Source: Impatiens glandulifera (taxonomy: Eukaryota; Streptophyta; Magnoliopsida; Ericales; Balsaminaceae). From it: DNA of 64,000 nt. Where the stretch lies: the NCBI RefSeq assembly GCF_907164915.1, contig NC_061867.1:38982338-39046337 (forward strand), read 5' to 3'. Within the stretch, counting starts at the first letter, position 1. Each line of letters begins with the position of its first letter. The position numbers and the translations under genes are program-made. Positions 12,395 to 24,500 of the stretch are shown piece after piece. The notes under the pieces are model-generated. The model did not search any database, was not told the DNA's origin, and was given only the letters and a program-made list of their open reading frames with translations.

Positions 12395-12949
12395 ATTATG
12401 TTTAATTATTTAAACTAAAGTAATTCTAGAAAATCAAATTGTGATTTGATTATTGCAAATCCCTGTATTATTTAAAATCGAACCCCAGAACTAATAATTT
12501 TCAAATTCTGAGAGGGATCATTAAAAATCTTTTAAAATAATGTTTTATATTAAAACAAAATTTCTAACACGCAAACCGATGTTGAAATTCTCAAACCTCG
12601 AGTTTTTCCGCGAAAATCGAAACAAAGGGTTTTTCTGGGGGTTATACCCGCATTTCAGCCCGAAACGATGTCGTTTCTACTCTGGTTTGTTTTCTCCCTC
12701 GCGACGAACATCCATGATGATCACCCGAAACTTTTAGTTTTTTCCAAAGTGAAACTCATTCGATACTCAACCAAAACGGCTAATTTGAAAGTTGAAATGA
12801 TCACCCTAACATGTGATCATTTCACCTACGATCATAGGCTTCATCATCACCTATGTCGATCAACTAGATGAAGAACAGAAAAAAGACATTAATGGCGTTT
12901 TGTCTGAAATTTGTTTCACTTGATCGATCAATCGACCTAAGGACACTAT
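12395..12949 (+). mobile_element. Fragment of an older GACCGAG-family element
   Basis: Positions 12400-12640 align by eye with 15600-15860 and 20280-20520; the shared landmarks are ACACGCAAAC and a following CCTCGA. Positions 12640-12949 resemble 13670-13940, including an AACGATGTCGTTT motif and a GATCATTTC...GATCAT stretch. The fragment is cut on the left by the minus-oriented copy at 12394 and on the right by the next copy at 12950, so it is the oldest layer of this nest. Confidence 0.5.
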
Positions 12950-15900
12950 TGTAAGCACGAAAAATCTACACACTAAACTTATAAAATTAAATAATTATTA
13001 TGATTTATTTTCAAATAAATAAAATAAAAATAGTTAACCCATAGCCAAAACCTAATTAAAACAATTAATTAGATTTATTATTATGATAATTAAAATATAA
13101 TTAATTAAGAAAAATGGCTAAAGCAAAAAAATAAAACTATTTGGGATAAATGTTGTACTCATTTTATCTTAAAATAATTTTAGAAAAAAGTTAAAGGATA
13201 AAGATAAATAATTTAGGATGAAATAAGGTACCCATTTCATACCCAAAAATTATTTATTTAACCCAAAAAATATACAAAAATATATATAAAAAAAATAGCA
13301 AAACATTCTTCATATTTATTTTAATATTTTATATTTACAAAGATAAATATTAAAGACAAAAGGGTGAAAGAAAAATCAATTTCAAAACCAAATGGATTTT
13401 TAAGATTTTAAAATAAAAATAAAATCACAATCAGTTGTAGTCGAATCTCGGAGAAAAAGCTACAGTTGAAACCATGTCTATTTGATGGACATCATCCAAT
13501 GTCCCAAACACGTTGACGTAGCCCATTGTAACCGAAGAAACACGCGTCCGTGCCTAACCAGATCGCCAACGCCAATTAACTAAAACACTAACGATGCGCC
13601 CGATCGCCAACGAAACGCGATAGAGCACTAACGGAACGGTCCACGTTCATCAACAATGCTCAAAACGACGTCATTTTATCTACAATTGTCTTCTTTGCCG
13701 CGATCGCCGGAGAGATAAGGATGAAGTCCCATCTTTGATTTTTGAAAGATAAAATTCAACCGATAGTCAACCAAATCGACTGATTCAAAAGGTGAAATGA
13801 TCATCCTACCACGATGATCATTTCCTCTACATCAATAGGTTGTGGTCATGCCTATTCTAGCAAGTTAATCCAAGAACAACTAAAACATCATTAATGTCTT
13901 TTGGCTAATTCGATCAATTTGAGTCATCCAATCGATTTGGAGAGGTTATAAATAGTCTCTCTTGACAAATCTGAAGACTATGGATAACATCTCAAGCCTC
14001 AAATCAAATAATTTCAAAAATTCTCCATTAAAGCTCAAAGCTTCTAATTTTTCGAAATTTTTGTATAAAGCTCTAAGGATTGGATCTATGCATACCAAAA
14101 ACTTCTTTAAGGTCCAAGGAATATTCTCCAATCCTTAGTTTGCTTCCAATCATCCTTTAATTCATAATTCTAGTTTGAAATTGAAATTTTATATTTCAGT
14201 TTTCATAATTTTGTATGTTGTCTACTTGTTGAATTTTAGGATTGGAAATCAATCCTAAAATTATTTACATGCTTCATGTTTAGATTAGAATCAATCAATC
14301 TTAAACAAAAAAAATTCAAATTTGAATTTTAAAAATCTAAAATCGGGTTTACTATTCTTGGGCTAATCCTCAAGAACAACAACTCAAAAAGTTTTCCAAC
14401 ATGTTTCTAATGATGTGGGACAATATTTGGATCATGTTTGATCAAAATCAAAGTTTTCAAACTAAATGGTTTTTTTGAGTTCTTGAATTAGTCCAAATGA
14501 ACAATCAGTGTTCATGGTATCAATCAAGTATATGAAATATAAGAACACTATTGGCAATCTCCTTTTACTTGAAAACAACTTTAAAATCAAAAACCCAATT
14601 TTTGGCTACAAACTATTTTGAATGAATTGATCATCACTCATGTCTATTGATACCTTGAGGTGATGTTCTAAATGTTTCTGTGAGCTTTTTGAAGCTACCC
14701 AGGCTCTTGGAGTGAAGAATACAAGCCCCCATCAAGATTGAAAAACTTGCAATTTGTATGTTCTTGAGGACTGAGAAATCTAACCAAGGACCGACAAGTC
14801 CAACCAAGGATTTTCATCTAGGACCGAGGTTTCGACTAGTTTTCTTCAATGAGGACCGAAAGGTCCGACCAATGTTCTTCAGCTAGGATCGAGAGGTCTA
14901 ACCGGGGATTTTTACATCCGACCGAGAAGTCAGACATAGAACCAAGGAGTTTCGCAACTGACCTAGAACTCTTGAACCCAAGACCGATGAATTTTACGTA
15001 GGACCGAGAAGTCAGACCTAGGAATGAGGAGTCTCGCACCCGACTGAGAACTCCTAAACCCAAGTCCGATGACTTCCATATAAGACCGAGAGGTCCGACC
15101 GAGAATTCTATCCCAGGCCTGTTTAGTTCGCATTTCTAAAATTATTTTTGTAATTTTAGAACATCAAACCATTTTATAAAAATCTTAAAAAATTAGAAAA
15201 TAATTCCAAAATATTTTTGGGATATTCCCATAAAAACATATTTTGATAAATGCTTGTTTGGGATATTCTTCATGTATTTTCTTCCCTAGTTGTCATCAGA
15301 ACATGTACTAGCATTTCAATATTGTTGTTACAATAGTTTAAATAACGCTACAACATATGCATGCCTAAGATCGGAAGAAAATTCAGTTAAAATAAAATGC
15401 TATACAGTCGATTTTCAAAAGCCAAATTCATAAAGTATAGACTATTTTCAAAACGGGTATGGAGGATGAAGCGTGAAATACCTTTCTCGAGTATGACCAA
15501 ACTATGAACTAAAATAAACTCTGGCCTATACGTTTGTATACGTATGCCATTTTTATTGATTTTCAAAAATCAATTGGTGACTCTATTTTCAATAAATAAT
15601 CTTTTAAATTAAATATTTTAATTAATTTAAACAATGGATTTCTAAAAAATCAAATTGTAATTTGATTAATGCAAATCCCCGGATTATTCAAATTTGAAAA
15701 ATAAATTAATTATTTTCATAATTAATTTTAAAAGATGTCACTAATTATTTAAATCTTTTAAAATAATATTTTATTTTAAAAAAAGATTCATAACACGCAA
15801 ACTGAGGTTGAATATATAAGACCTCGAACTTCCACGGAACCGAAAGAATTTTTCTAAGTGTTACAACTTTTTGAAGACTCTATAGGGGATTAAATGTTTT

Positions 15901-16060
15901 ACTAGAAACATAAACTTAACTTTTAAAAACAACCAACTTAACTAGTAGAGACATTTAGGGCATTGTGGGACATAAAATCTAAAAATCTATTTTCCACACG
16001 TAACCAAATGTCGGACTCATTTCTCTTAATTTTCTATTTTTTATAAATTGGGTGGCGACT
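12950..16060 (+). mobile_element. GACCGAG-family LTR copy, plus orientation, non-coding
   Basis: It begins TGTAAGCACGAAAA, matching the start of the copy at 36240. It then follows the same order: an AT-rich leader, a GC-richer stretch with AACGACGTCATTT near 13660, a leader-like region (13930-14300), a GACCGAG minisatellite (14765-15112), and a tail with a VTACGTATRY motif near 15535. The right end is unclear. TGGTGACTC at 15575 or TGGCGACTC at 16053 could each be a primer-binding site just past an LTR. Their form recalls the Tat/Ogre group of Ty3-gypsy elements, which is inference. No gag or pol is present. Confidence 0.5.
14765..15112. repeat. GACCGAG minisatellite, array 1
   Basis: Degenerate units of about 20-25 bp centre on GACCGAGAAGTC or GACCGAGAGGTC. 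Part of the array shows a longer period of about 82 bp: the block starting at 14941 recurs at 15023. It has no spacing or repeat identity like a CRISPR array and lies within the LTR-family copy. Confidence 0.8.
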
Positions 16061-16213
16061 CGAGGATAATTAATATTGAAAAAAATAAAGTACACATATG
16101 ACGTCTTCCCATTAAAAAACTATCAATCTCTCCCAAATTCTACGGTATGTTAAGTTATGCAGTTCTTTATAAGCCGCAGTTTTAAAACTTTAAATTTTCA
16201 ATAACTTTAATTG

Positions 16214-16446
16214 GTAATACGATATATAAGGACCACTACTACAAAGAGTATTACACCCTTGATCGTGAAATATCGATTGCTTGTTGAACCCTGTGAATTG
16301 CGTGAAAGTAGGATACTCCAAATTCGGGGGTCAAAGAGTTTTATAAAACGTTCTTGGTGGAAAAAAACCGTGAATGAAAGATCCCACTAAATTGAATTGG
16401 GTCCATGAATCTAAGAAATAGTGAGAATTCTTGATCTCTCTCAATA
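16214..16446 (-). pseudogene. ycf2: Plastid-derived fragment: 5' part of ycf2
   Basis: On the minus strand this reads as the beginning of plastid ycf2, with peptide pieces such as [13 protein letters not shown] and VGSFIH. The DNA match to the plastid gene as I know it continues, with small indels that break the frame, to the segment that encodes [15 protein letters not shown] in the intact gene. It is a nuclear plastid insertion (NUPT), not an expressed gene. It sits next to a 23S rRNA piece that is not its neighbour in the plastid genome. Confidence 0.85.
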
Positions 16447-16571
16447 ATTGATCTTTACGGTGCTTCCTCTATCAATTAAATCCTTTATCCATAGAATAAG
16501 TAGTTAGGCATATCTATTTCTTCATACTTTGGCTTCTATGAAGGTTCTTTCTTTGCTACAGCTGATAAAAA
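16447..16571. other. Unassigned spacer between two plastid fragments
   Basis: About 125 bp separates the ycf2-like and 23S-like pieces. Its composition looks plastid-like, but I could not match it to a plastid gene. It may be a third, unrecognised plastid fragment or filler DNA. Confidence 0.4.
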
Positions 16572-16592
16572 TCTAACGCCCACACCGGATAT

Positions 16593-16628
<36 letters not shown>

Positions 16629-16633
16629 ACGTA

Positions 16634-16665
<32 letters not shown>

Positions 16666-16695
16666 AACATACTACAGCCCCAGGTGGCGAAGAGC
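16572..16695 (-). pseudogene. rrn23: Plastid-derived fragment of 23S rRNA
   Basis: The minus strand carries about 124 nt of the 3' domain of plastid 23S rRNA, from GCTCTTCGCCACCTGGGG through GGTACGTGAGCTGGGTT and GTGAGACAGTTCGGTCC to GGCGTTAGA. The match is essentially perfect to the plastid sequence as I recall it. A full gene is about 2.8 kb, so this is a small inserted fragment without function. Any ORF across it is an artefact. Confidence 0.9.
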
Positions 16696-16766
16696 AGCGT
16701 CCCATATATTTTCATACTCAACGGTTTTATCACGTACAACTTGAATGATCAGTCAATTCTCTCATC

Positions 16767-16960
16767 ATGAACGACACGATCGATATGAACGACACGATCA
16801 GCACAATTGGCACAAAACGAAATGATCGGCACGATCGGCAAGATATCAAGGTCTCGGTTCACTTATGGTGTTCGCGGTTGCTAGTCGGTTTTGGTCGCTT
16901 TCGGCACGATCGGCACGATCGGCACAATCAACACAATCGGCACAAACGACAAAAACGATA
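16767..16960. repeat. Short degenerate tandem repeat (CGGCACGAT)
   Basis: Imperfect repeats of about 9-12 bp of the type GGCACGATC and GACACGATC, interrupted near 16845-16895. They lie at the 5' side of the LINE remnant and could be its 5' UTR repeats. Confidence 0.6.
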
Positions 16961-17114
16961 CGGTAACTCTAATAACTTGGTTGTTCATTCAGCTGCAAAA
17001 CTTGATTGGAAAGTTAGGGTTTCTGTTTTACCCTGTTATTCACTAGCTAGGGTTTCTAGTGTAACTTGTTCTATAATTGCTCTGTTTTGCTGTTGTTTCT
17101 TATTCTTCATTAAA

Positions 17115-18886
17115 ATGGGAAGAAAGAAAAGTAATAAGAATAAGGAAGTAAAAGAATTTTTGATGGAAGGTTTAATGAAGGCAGCTAAAATTGAAATTGA
17201 TAGGATTCTTGAAGAAATTATCCAGGAAAAATAGGAATGCAACAAAGGTCATGAACCAATTGCTGATAAAAATTCTGAAGAAAATGTAGCAAGAAATTAG
17301 GGGAAGAAAGAATGAATTTGGAAGGTTGGTTACAATTTAAGAGCAAATCTCTTTGGACTGAAAAATCAAATCACAAAGCTCCTGATGCACGCAAAGAAAT
17401 GAGAGATTGTGCTCAACAAAGAAAAAATGCAACAAACAACCGTCCAATTGAATGTATACTATCTTAAGGACTGTAATTTACTACAGAAGAAAGAGTATGA
17501 AAAGATAGTAAACTGGTCAGTTGAAACAATGAAGGAGCTAATGAAATCCCTAAATCTAAGACCTATACTATCAGGAGCAATTCCAGCTGGAGAGTAAACG
17601 AGGTCTGGAAAAATAACACAAGAAAGAAAACAGAGGATCATGCTTTTAAAGGAAAAATCTACTTGGGCAATGTTAAAACAAAAGTTGAGGTACTTAATTC
17701 TCCTTTTGAATTTAAACTGTCAACTGAAGTGGAAGAAAAATGTGTTAAAGAATTGGAAAATGTAGTGGTTGGAAACTATATAGGGAAGAATAGAGTATCA
17801 TTCTTAGTCACCAAGGAAGCCTTAATGAAACATTGGGAGCAGAAGGGACTAGTTAAGATTTCTGCAAATATACATGATCTCTATTTTTTGCAGTTCAAGA
17901 AGGAATCAAACTTGGATGATATTCTGAAATATGGGCATACTTATATTGGATCAAATTGTATGAAGCTGGAGAGATGGTCTGAAAAATTAAACTTGCTAAG
18001 CAAACCAAAAGAAACAACCCAGATATGGTTTAATCTTTAGAACATCCCAGCACACATGTACAATGCAGAAGCTTTAAATCACTTTGCAAGTTTATTGGGA
18101 AAACCATTATTCATTGACCCAATTACAGAAGGAGGAGAACAACTTACCTTTGCTAGAATAAGCATTGAAGTGCATCTTCGAATTACGCTGCCAAAGAACA
18201 TGACAGTAGTTGACAGGAAAGGAAAGTCTACAATCATGGAAATCTCATATGAATGGAGGCCAGACATGTGTGTTTTTTGTGATACTTTTCAATATGCTAG
18301 CACTAAATGTGAAAAAATAGTTGAGGAAGAGCATATAATCCTAAAAGCCCAAGAAGAAGAAAAGTAGAAAAATGAAACGAAAGAATCAAGAATCAAAGAG
18401 CATATTGGGAAAGTTAAAGAAAATTAGCAAGGAAAAAATACAGAGGAAGAAATCAAAGAAGAATTAGAGAAGGAAGAAAGTAATGATGTAGAGGAAGAAA
18501 GCAATGTAGAATCAAATAATGAAGAAATCAACGAAACTGATGAAATAGGGGATACTAAAGAAGATAAACTTAAAGACAATAAACATGAAGAGGCAGAAGA
18601 TGAAATCAAAGATACAACAAAGAAAAAAAACACAGAGGAAACCAAGGTTGTTGATCCTCAAACACGTAAAACTGAAATTGAGAAAAGTAGTGACAAAAGC
18701 CCTGAAATCCTAAAGAAGAATACATTTTATTATGTTAGTACGAGTTCATATAGAGGAAGATTAAACAATAAGAGCAGACAAACATCATCATTAGTTTCAA
18801 TTCAATCTCCCTTCATGAAGAACACAAGAAGAATGGGACGTAGAAGAAGGCAATATGGTCAAAAGGCGGATATGGAGACAACATAG
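17115..18886 (+). pseudogene. LINE ORF1 (DUF4283 / zf-CCHC_4 gag-like), disrupted
   Basis: The reading frame starts at MGRKKSNKNKE (17115) and is closed by a stop at 17232. From about 17590 another frame carries a DUF4283-like region (KIYLGNVKTK, FLVTKEALMKHW, EKLNLLSKP). After an in-frame stop at 18038 this continues into the typical plant L1 block NIPAHMY, LASLLGKPL-like, FARISIEV and YEWRPDMCVFC. The zinc knuckle is damaged: Tyr stands where the His should be (CVFCDTFQYASTKC). More stops fall at 18365 and about 18425. The C-terminal third is a Glu/Lys-rich tail ending in RRMGRRRRQ-like basic residues at 18886. Such ORF1 proteins bind the element's RNA. No intact product is possible. Confidence 0.75.
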
Positions 18887-19099
18887 GTTAGGATATCTAG
18901 ATTGTAGTCTTTGTTCATTATAATATGTGTTTTGTAATGTGATTTGACTGCCACCATTCAAAAACTTTTGACAAACTTATAATATTTGTTTGTCATCTTA
19001 CAATCAAAAGTAGGGGTATGTCTAGTTTTGATTATTGACCCCTCACACTTTTGGGCCTTTTAATGAAATGGTGTTAAACCGTTTTCCCCCAAAAAAGAT

Positions 19100-20530
19100 T
19101 CTCATGTCTTTGGATTGAAGGATTATGGACACATTCAAAATTATAAAACCTACCGTTTGATGTTCTTGACATCCGACCGAGGGCTCAACATGGGTTCGAT
19201 TTCCGACCGAGAAAATACCCCTACATTCGACCGAGGAACCTCACACCTGATCGAGAAAATTCTAGAGTGGGCTTGATTTTCGACCGAGAAAACAAGCCCA
19301 ACATGGTTTTCGACCGAGGATTTTTAGACCTGACCAAGAGCTTTTTACACCTCGATCGAGGACTCTCCACACTCAACCGATGATTCCTAGCCCATGACCG
19401 AGAGTGTCCCGCACCTCGACCGAGGACTCTCTGCACCCGATCGAGTACTCCTAGACTAGGACCATGAGCTTCCCGCACCTCAATCGTGGACTCTATGCAC
19501 CCGACTGAGGATTCCTAGTCTATGACCGACAGTTTCCCACACCTCGACCGAGGACTCTTCGCACACGACTGAGGATTTCTAGCCTAGGATTGAGAGCTCC
19601 CCGCACCTCAACCGAGAGCTTCCTGCACCCATAGAAGATTCCTAGCCTAGTACCGAGAGCTCCCCGCACCTTGATCGATTGCTCCCCACACCCGACCGAG
19701 AGGTCTCGGCCTTCGAACGAGGGGTTTTAGCCTTCGACCGAGGGGTTTTATCCCTCGACCAAGGAATATACACCCTCAACCAAGAAGACTTATCCTATGG
19801 TCCGTTTGTTTGAGATTTTTAATTTATTTTTTTTAATTGGAAGCCCAAAACCATTTTCTACAAATTTAAAAAAAAAACAACATCAAAATAATTTTAGAAT
19901 ATTTTCACAAAAGAATATTTTGATAAAGGTCTTTTTGGAATTTATTTTTAAATTATAATGTCTTAAATGGATATTTTTCAAGTACTTTCCTCATCAATCA
20001 TCGAAATCAATCATAGGTGCCATCATTTAAATATTATTTTATAATTCAAAATGCAAGAAAAACATGCGCATTTCTAGGAACTGAAAATAATTAGTTAAAT
20101 AAAATGTAATAAAACAAATTATTCAAAAGTCAAGATTTTATAAAGTGGATATAGCGCAAAAGTCTTTCCCGAATATCACCAAACATTGAACTTATAATCT
20201 CTGATGAAATACACGTTTGCATACGTATATGTTTTATTGATTTAAATTCAAAATCAAATGACAACTCTTTCATCAAATAAATATTTTTTTAATTAATTAA
20301 TTTAAATTACATATCTCTTTAATCAATTTATTTGATTAGAAAGATTATTTAAATTTGATCACAAAGAAATTAATTATAGTTATAATTAATTTAAAATGTC
20401 AAATACATTTTTTTAATGAATTTTGTAAAATAATATTTTATTAAAAAAATTGACACATAAATTGAGATCAAAATTTATCGAACCTTAAGTTTTTCCGAGA
20501 GGAGAGATGAGAGGTTTTGGGTTACAAATT
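19100..20530 (+). mobile_element. GACCGAG-family copy, partial
   Basis: After the LINE tail the sequence re-enters the LTR family in the middle. The minisatellite (19168-19790) is followed by a tail matching 15120-15570 (CCGTTTGTTTGAGA, a CGTTTGCATACGTAT motif) and by the block 20280-20520, which matches 15600-15860. The 5' half is missing. It is non-coding. Confidence 0.5.
19168..19790. repeat. GACCGAG minisatellite, array 2, with 64-bp higher-order repeat
   Basis: Units of about 21 bp (CTCGACCGAGGACTC, CTAGCCTAGGACCGAG) are organised into a higher-order repeat of exactly 64 bp. Equivalent junctions fall at 19425, 19489, 19553 and 19617. Toward the right end the units become simpler (TTCGACCGAGGGGTTTTA). 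It is the longest of three arrays of this type in the window. Confidence 0.85.
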
Positions 20531-21572
20531 CCAATTCTTAATCTTATAGTATCAAATTTAATTCCTCAAATTTAATTAGGAATTGAAATTAGATCCTCAA
20601 TTCCAAATTAATTAAACTAATTTTTTTTAGTTCTCTCTTCTTATCAAGTTTTGATATGACCAATGATTATGTAAAAAAACAAATCAAAAGATATATAAAT
20701 AAAAAATTATTTTATTATGTTTTTAAAAAAAAAACATATAGTTATAATTAGAAAGAGTTACATTATATCTCATTTATAATATAGGTGTAATTCAAAACTT
20801 AATATAAATAGAAAATGATAATAAAATAAATTAATAATTAATTTCACTTTTATTTTTATTTTTGTTTAGATTGTGATAATTGATTCCTTAAAATATTTTA
20901 TTAATATTTTATTTATACTTTATTAATGAATTAAATAGGAATAAGTTATTAATACTTTTATTAATAAATTATTATTTAATGATTGAAACAATATGTCATG
21001 TGAAAGTTAATTTTTTTTAAGTAAACTCAAATTACCTAAGACCAAACAAGTTATCACTCTTACTCATTTTTCTTAAGCTATCACCATACACAAATGTACA
21101 TGCTCAAATTGAAACCAACAAATCTTCATTCCCATGTCTATCCAACCAGAAACCTTGCTAATGCTTTAGTGACATTCAACATGATCTTTCACCTCTTATA
21201 TATTTCTTGATAACCAATTTTGAGCTATCCAAAACATAATGCACTAGTAATGGAATACCAGACACAAAAAATAAAACAGTTGAATTATATCAACAAAATT
21301 GAAAGAAAAAATGCAATCAACTTTAAGAGATATAGTGTGGGAATGAGGTTATGTCTCATAAATGCATTATATTAAGTTCATTATTTACATTTAGGCATGC
21401 ATAAATAGAGCTAGAAATCCAATGGTTTATTCAAATTGATCATGCTAATATTCATATCCCCACCAGATTTTACAAATCCAACTATACTCAAGTGTTTCTG
21501 CACCTCCAACCAACCTTGTTGTTGATTCAGTTCCCACTGAATTAAGAACATTAAATAATGAGTGCATTCTAA
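20531..21572. other. AT-rich DNA downstream of the syntaxin gene
   Basis: No gene or terminal-repeat element recognised. The last 100-200 bp before 21572 should include the 3' UTR of the minus-strand syntaxin gene. Confidence 0.4.
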
Positions 21573-24500
21573 TTAAGCCCCATTTTTGTTTTTCCAAGGC
21601 TTCACAACTTCAACAATAACAATGAAGACGAAAATAAGGAGGATAATCATCGCTATACATGTCCATTTGCGGGATTTCCTCTGCAACTTTTTCGCTTTCA
21701 GGAGGGCTGTGTTACCTGATTGTACATGATCAACAGCACTCGAGACCTACAAACATCATACTGCCAACTTAATAACGACTATAGTTCAAGAAATATATTA
21801 GTAAAAAAGAAGACCACTCACATGTGATTCTATGTTGTCGAGCAGATCTCCCTGAGCATCCACAAGAACCGCCATATCAAGAAATGTCTGCACAAGATGG
21901 AAACAGGATGGTGAAGGAAAAGTTGAATTGTCCTCAAATTCAATTCTGGTAATCAGACACATGCTTTAGTATTTTAACTAATACTCATAAAAATTTCAAC
22001 CTGAAAATCCAAAACTATTTTTATCATACAAAACAGTCACATGGGCATTGTAAATTGTTGTCTACAAATAATTTAATATGTCAGCAACAATGTGAAGAAT
22101 GTCTTGTTTGTGTTGGAAATGTTAAAAAAATTGAGATTAATTCTTCATTCCAACCTTTCTTTTTGCTTAAATACCACAGCCTTATCATTTCAGTTGAATA
22201 TTGAAGATGAAGAATCCCTTCCACAAGTGACAATACCTGTTGCAGTTCATAGAGCTTCCTCTCTACATCCCTAACTGCATCATGGCGTTCTTGAATTTCA
22301 GCCAGAGTATCCATTATCTGCAAATGAATGCAAGAATTACATCAATAATATATGTCTTGGGCATCATCAAAATAATATCCTTTATAAGAAAGTTGAGCCT
22401 CAATAGAACCAAGTGGTGGATACAAACCTGGCCTCTTCCTTGCTCCCGAATTGCATTCTCAAAAATTTGTTCACTATCTCCAGTCTCTATCAATCTGTCA
22501 ATTGTCTGCAAATATTCCACCAATGAGAACTATATAAGTATGCCTAAAAAATACATGTAAATGAAGATTACTAGAGGAAAAAAGTTACCTCTTCATCAGC
22601 TCTAGACCCCGTGACTAATTAGATTGTTGCAAGAACAAAAACCTTACAATTAGCTGAATATAACATGATCAAGTATTAAACATCAAAAGCAAGTACATCA
22701 TTGGATATAGTAAATCTCGATACCTGTATAAACTCGTCTCTCAACTACCTCACGATACTCTTTGTGAATATTTTCTCTCAAAGTCTACAAACATTTTTAT
22801 TAGAATTTGATAAATAAATCAATAAAATATTTTTCGAGAGGTTTTTACCTGGAAGTCGTTGATTCTATCTTTAAACTTCTTTTTCAAGGCACTACAATCA
22901 AATAAAACCCCACAATTATCTTGGTCACAAAGTTATTATCAATATCAACAACAAATGGCTCCAATGAAGAACTTTAATATAAGACTAAACATGGAAAGAG
23001 GAGAAGATTTACAGTGTTGTTGCCATTCTTGATCTGTCAACACCAGTTCCTTTTCCACATCCAGATTTTTGCCTATTTGCCAAATTCTTAAGACAGTAAA
23101 GATACAAGATTATTATTAACTTTAACAATTTGAAATGGAAAAATACTATATGCATTTCAGTATACATTTACCTCTCTATCCAGCTCCTCAATCTTTGATT
23201 TAACAAGTCGGGCAATTTTTCCCACTTCATCAATGTCTTTCTCCATTTTCAGCTTTATAACTAAAGAAGATTGCATGAGCCAACATAATTAATGTGCTCT
23301 CCTTTTTTTTAATAAAAGAAGACTTGAATAGATGGGAAATAAAACTCTTTTTTCTATTGTGTTTCCATATTGTTTATGTAGAAATATCCTTCTTTCTTTA
23401 TTATGTTGGTGTCCATAGAACAGTGTTTAAGCTTCTCATCTCATTTGGATTTATATTTATGTAACAAACAAAAGGGATGAGATAACATAATGCAAAAAGG
23501 TGATAGAGAAATGAACTAAACCCTTAACCTCCATAATATTAATCACACTAATTAAATTATAATAAAATTTAAAAAATATAAAAATATAAAAATAAAATAA
23601 ACTTGGACAAAAATAATTATAATTCATTTTTTTATTCAAGGTCAGAAGATGATTGGATACTCAATTCTGGTTATATGTATCATATGTGTCCCAATCGGGA
23701 CTGGTTTTCAACATATGATATAATTTTCAAAAATGTATTGATTGGAAAAAATTCATCTTGTAAGGTCGTGGGTATAAGAATAATAAAAATCAAGATATTT
23801 GATTGAGTTGTTCGAACACTTGATGATGCGAGACATGTTCCTGATTTAAAGAGAAATTTTATATCTCTTAGTATCATCGATTTAAAAGGGTACAAGTACA
23901 CTATTGAAGGTGGAGTTATGAAGGTTAGTACATGTGTACTTGTCTTTAAAACTCCAAAGTTGTAGGCGATGTTGTTTTCACTACCTCCTCGTTATCTGAT
24001 AATGATGTCACAAAGTTATGACATATTCCACTTGGTCTTATGACTCAGAATGGCATGACCGAGTTGAGTAAGCAAGGACTTCTTGTTGTGCATAATACTA
24101 CTATATTGAAGTCTTGTGATCATTATGTCATCGATAAATCAGAAAATAGTTAGGTTCTCTAAACTAATCCATAACACTGGATTATATTCACTTTGATCTC
24201 TAGGGTCCGTCTAATGCACCTTTTATGGGAGGTGCTTATTATATATTGACGATTATCGATGATTTCTGTAGAAAAGTTTGGGTTACTTTTGAAGCAAAAG
24301 AGTGATGTATTCTCTAAGTTTAAGGAGTGGAAGACTATAATTAAGAAACAACAGATGGGGAAACCAATAAAATGTTTGCGTACTGATAATGGTTTGGACT
24401 TCTGTTCTGAAGAATTTAATGCTCTATGCAGAACTGAATGAATCGTAAGGCACTATATAATGCCTAAGTATCCACAACAGAATGGTGTGGTAGAGAGGAT

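Larger units (their letters stand above)
16750..19098 (+). mobile_element. Truncated L1-type LINE remnant (ORF1 only)
   Basis: A broken LINE ORF1 (17115-18886) is followed by a 3' UTR-like stretch ending TTTTAATGAAATGGTG, then CCCCCAAAAAAG, a very short A tail. No ORF2 (endonuclease and reverse transcriptase) is present between ORF1 and the tail, so about 4 kb of a normal L1 is missing. The 5' boundary is uncertain. It separates two GACCGAG-family copies and may have inserted into one of them. Confidence 0.6.

Noticed and set aside
16536..16739. Minus-strand ORF of 67 codons
   Set aside because: It is a translation across the plastid 23S rRNA fragment; RNA-derived sequence has no reason to be coding.
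18424..18645. Minus-strand Ser-rich 73-codon ORF
   Set aside because: It is the antisense of the Glu/Lys-rich tail of LINE ORF1; GAA/AAA codons read backward give TTC/TTT and TCT runs.
19168..19790. CRISPR-like array
   Set aside because: The units are degenerate, contiguous and lack unique spacers, and the context is a plant genome with LTR sequence. It is a minisatellite.
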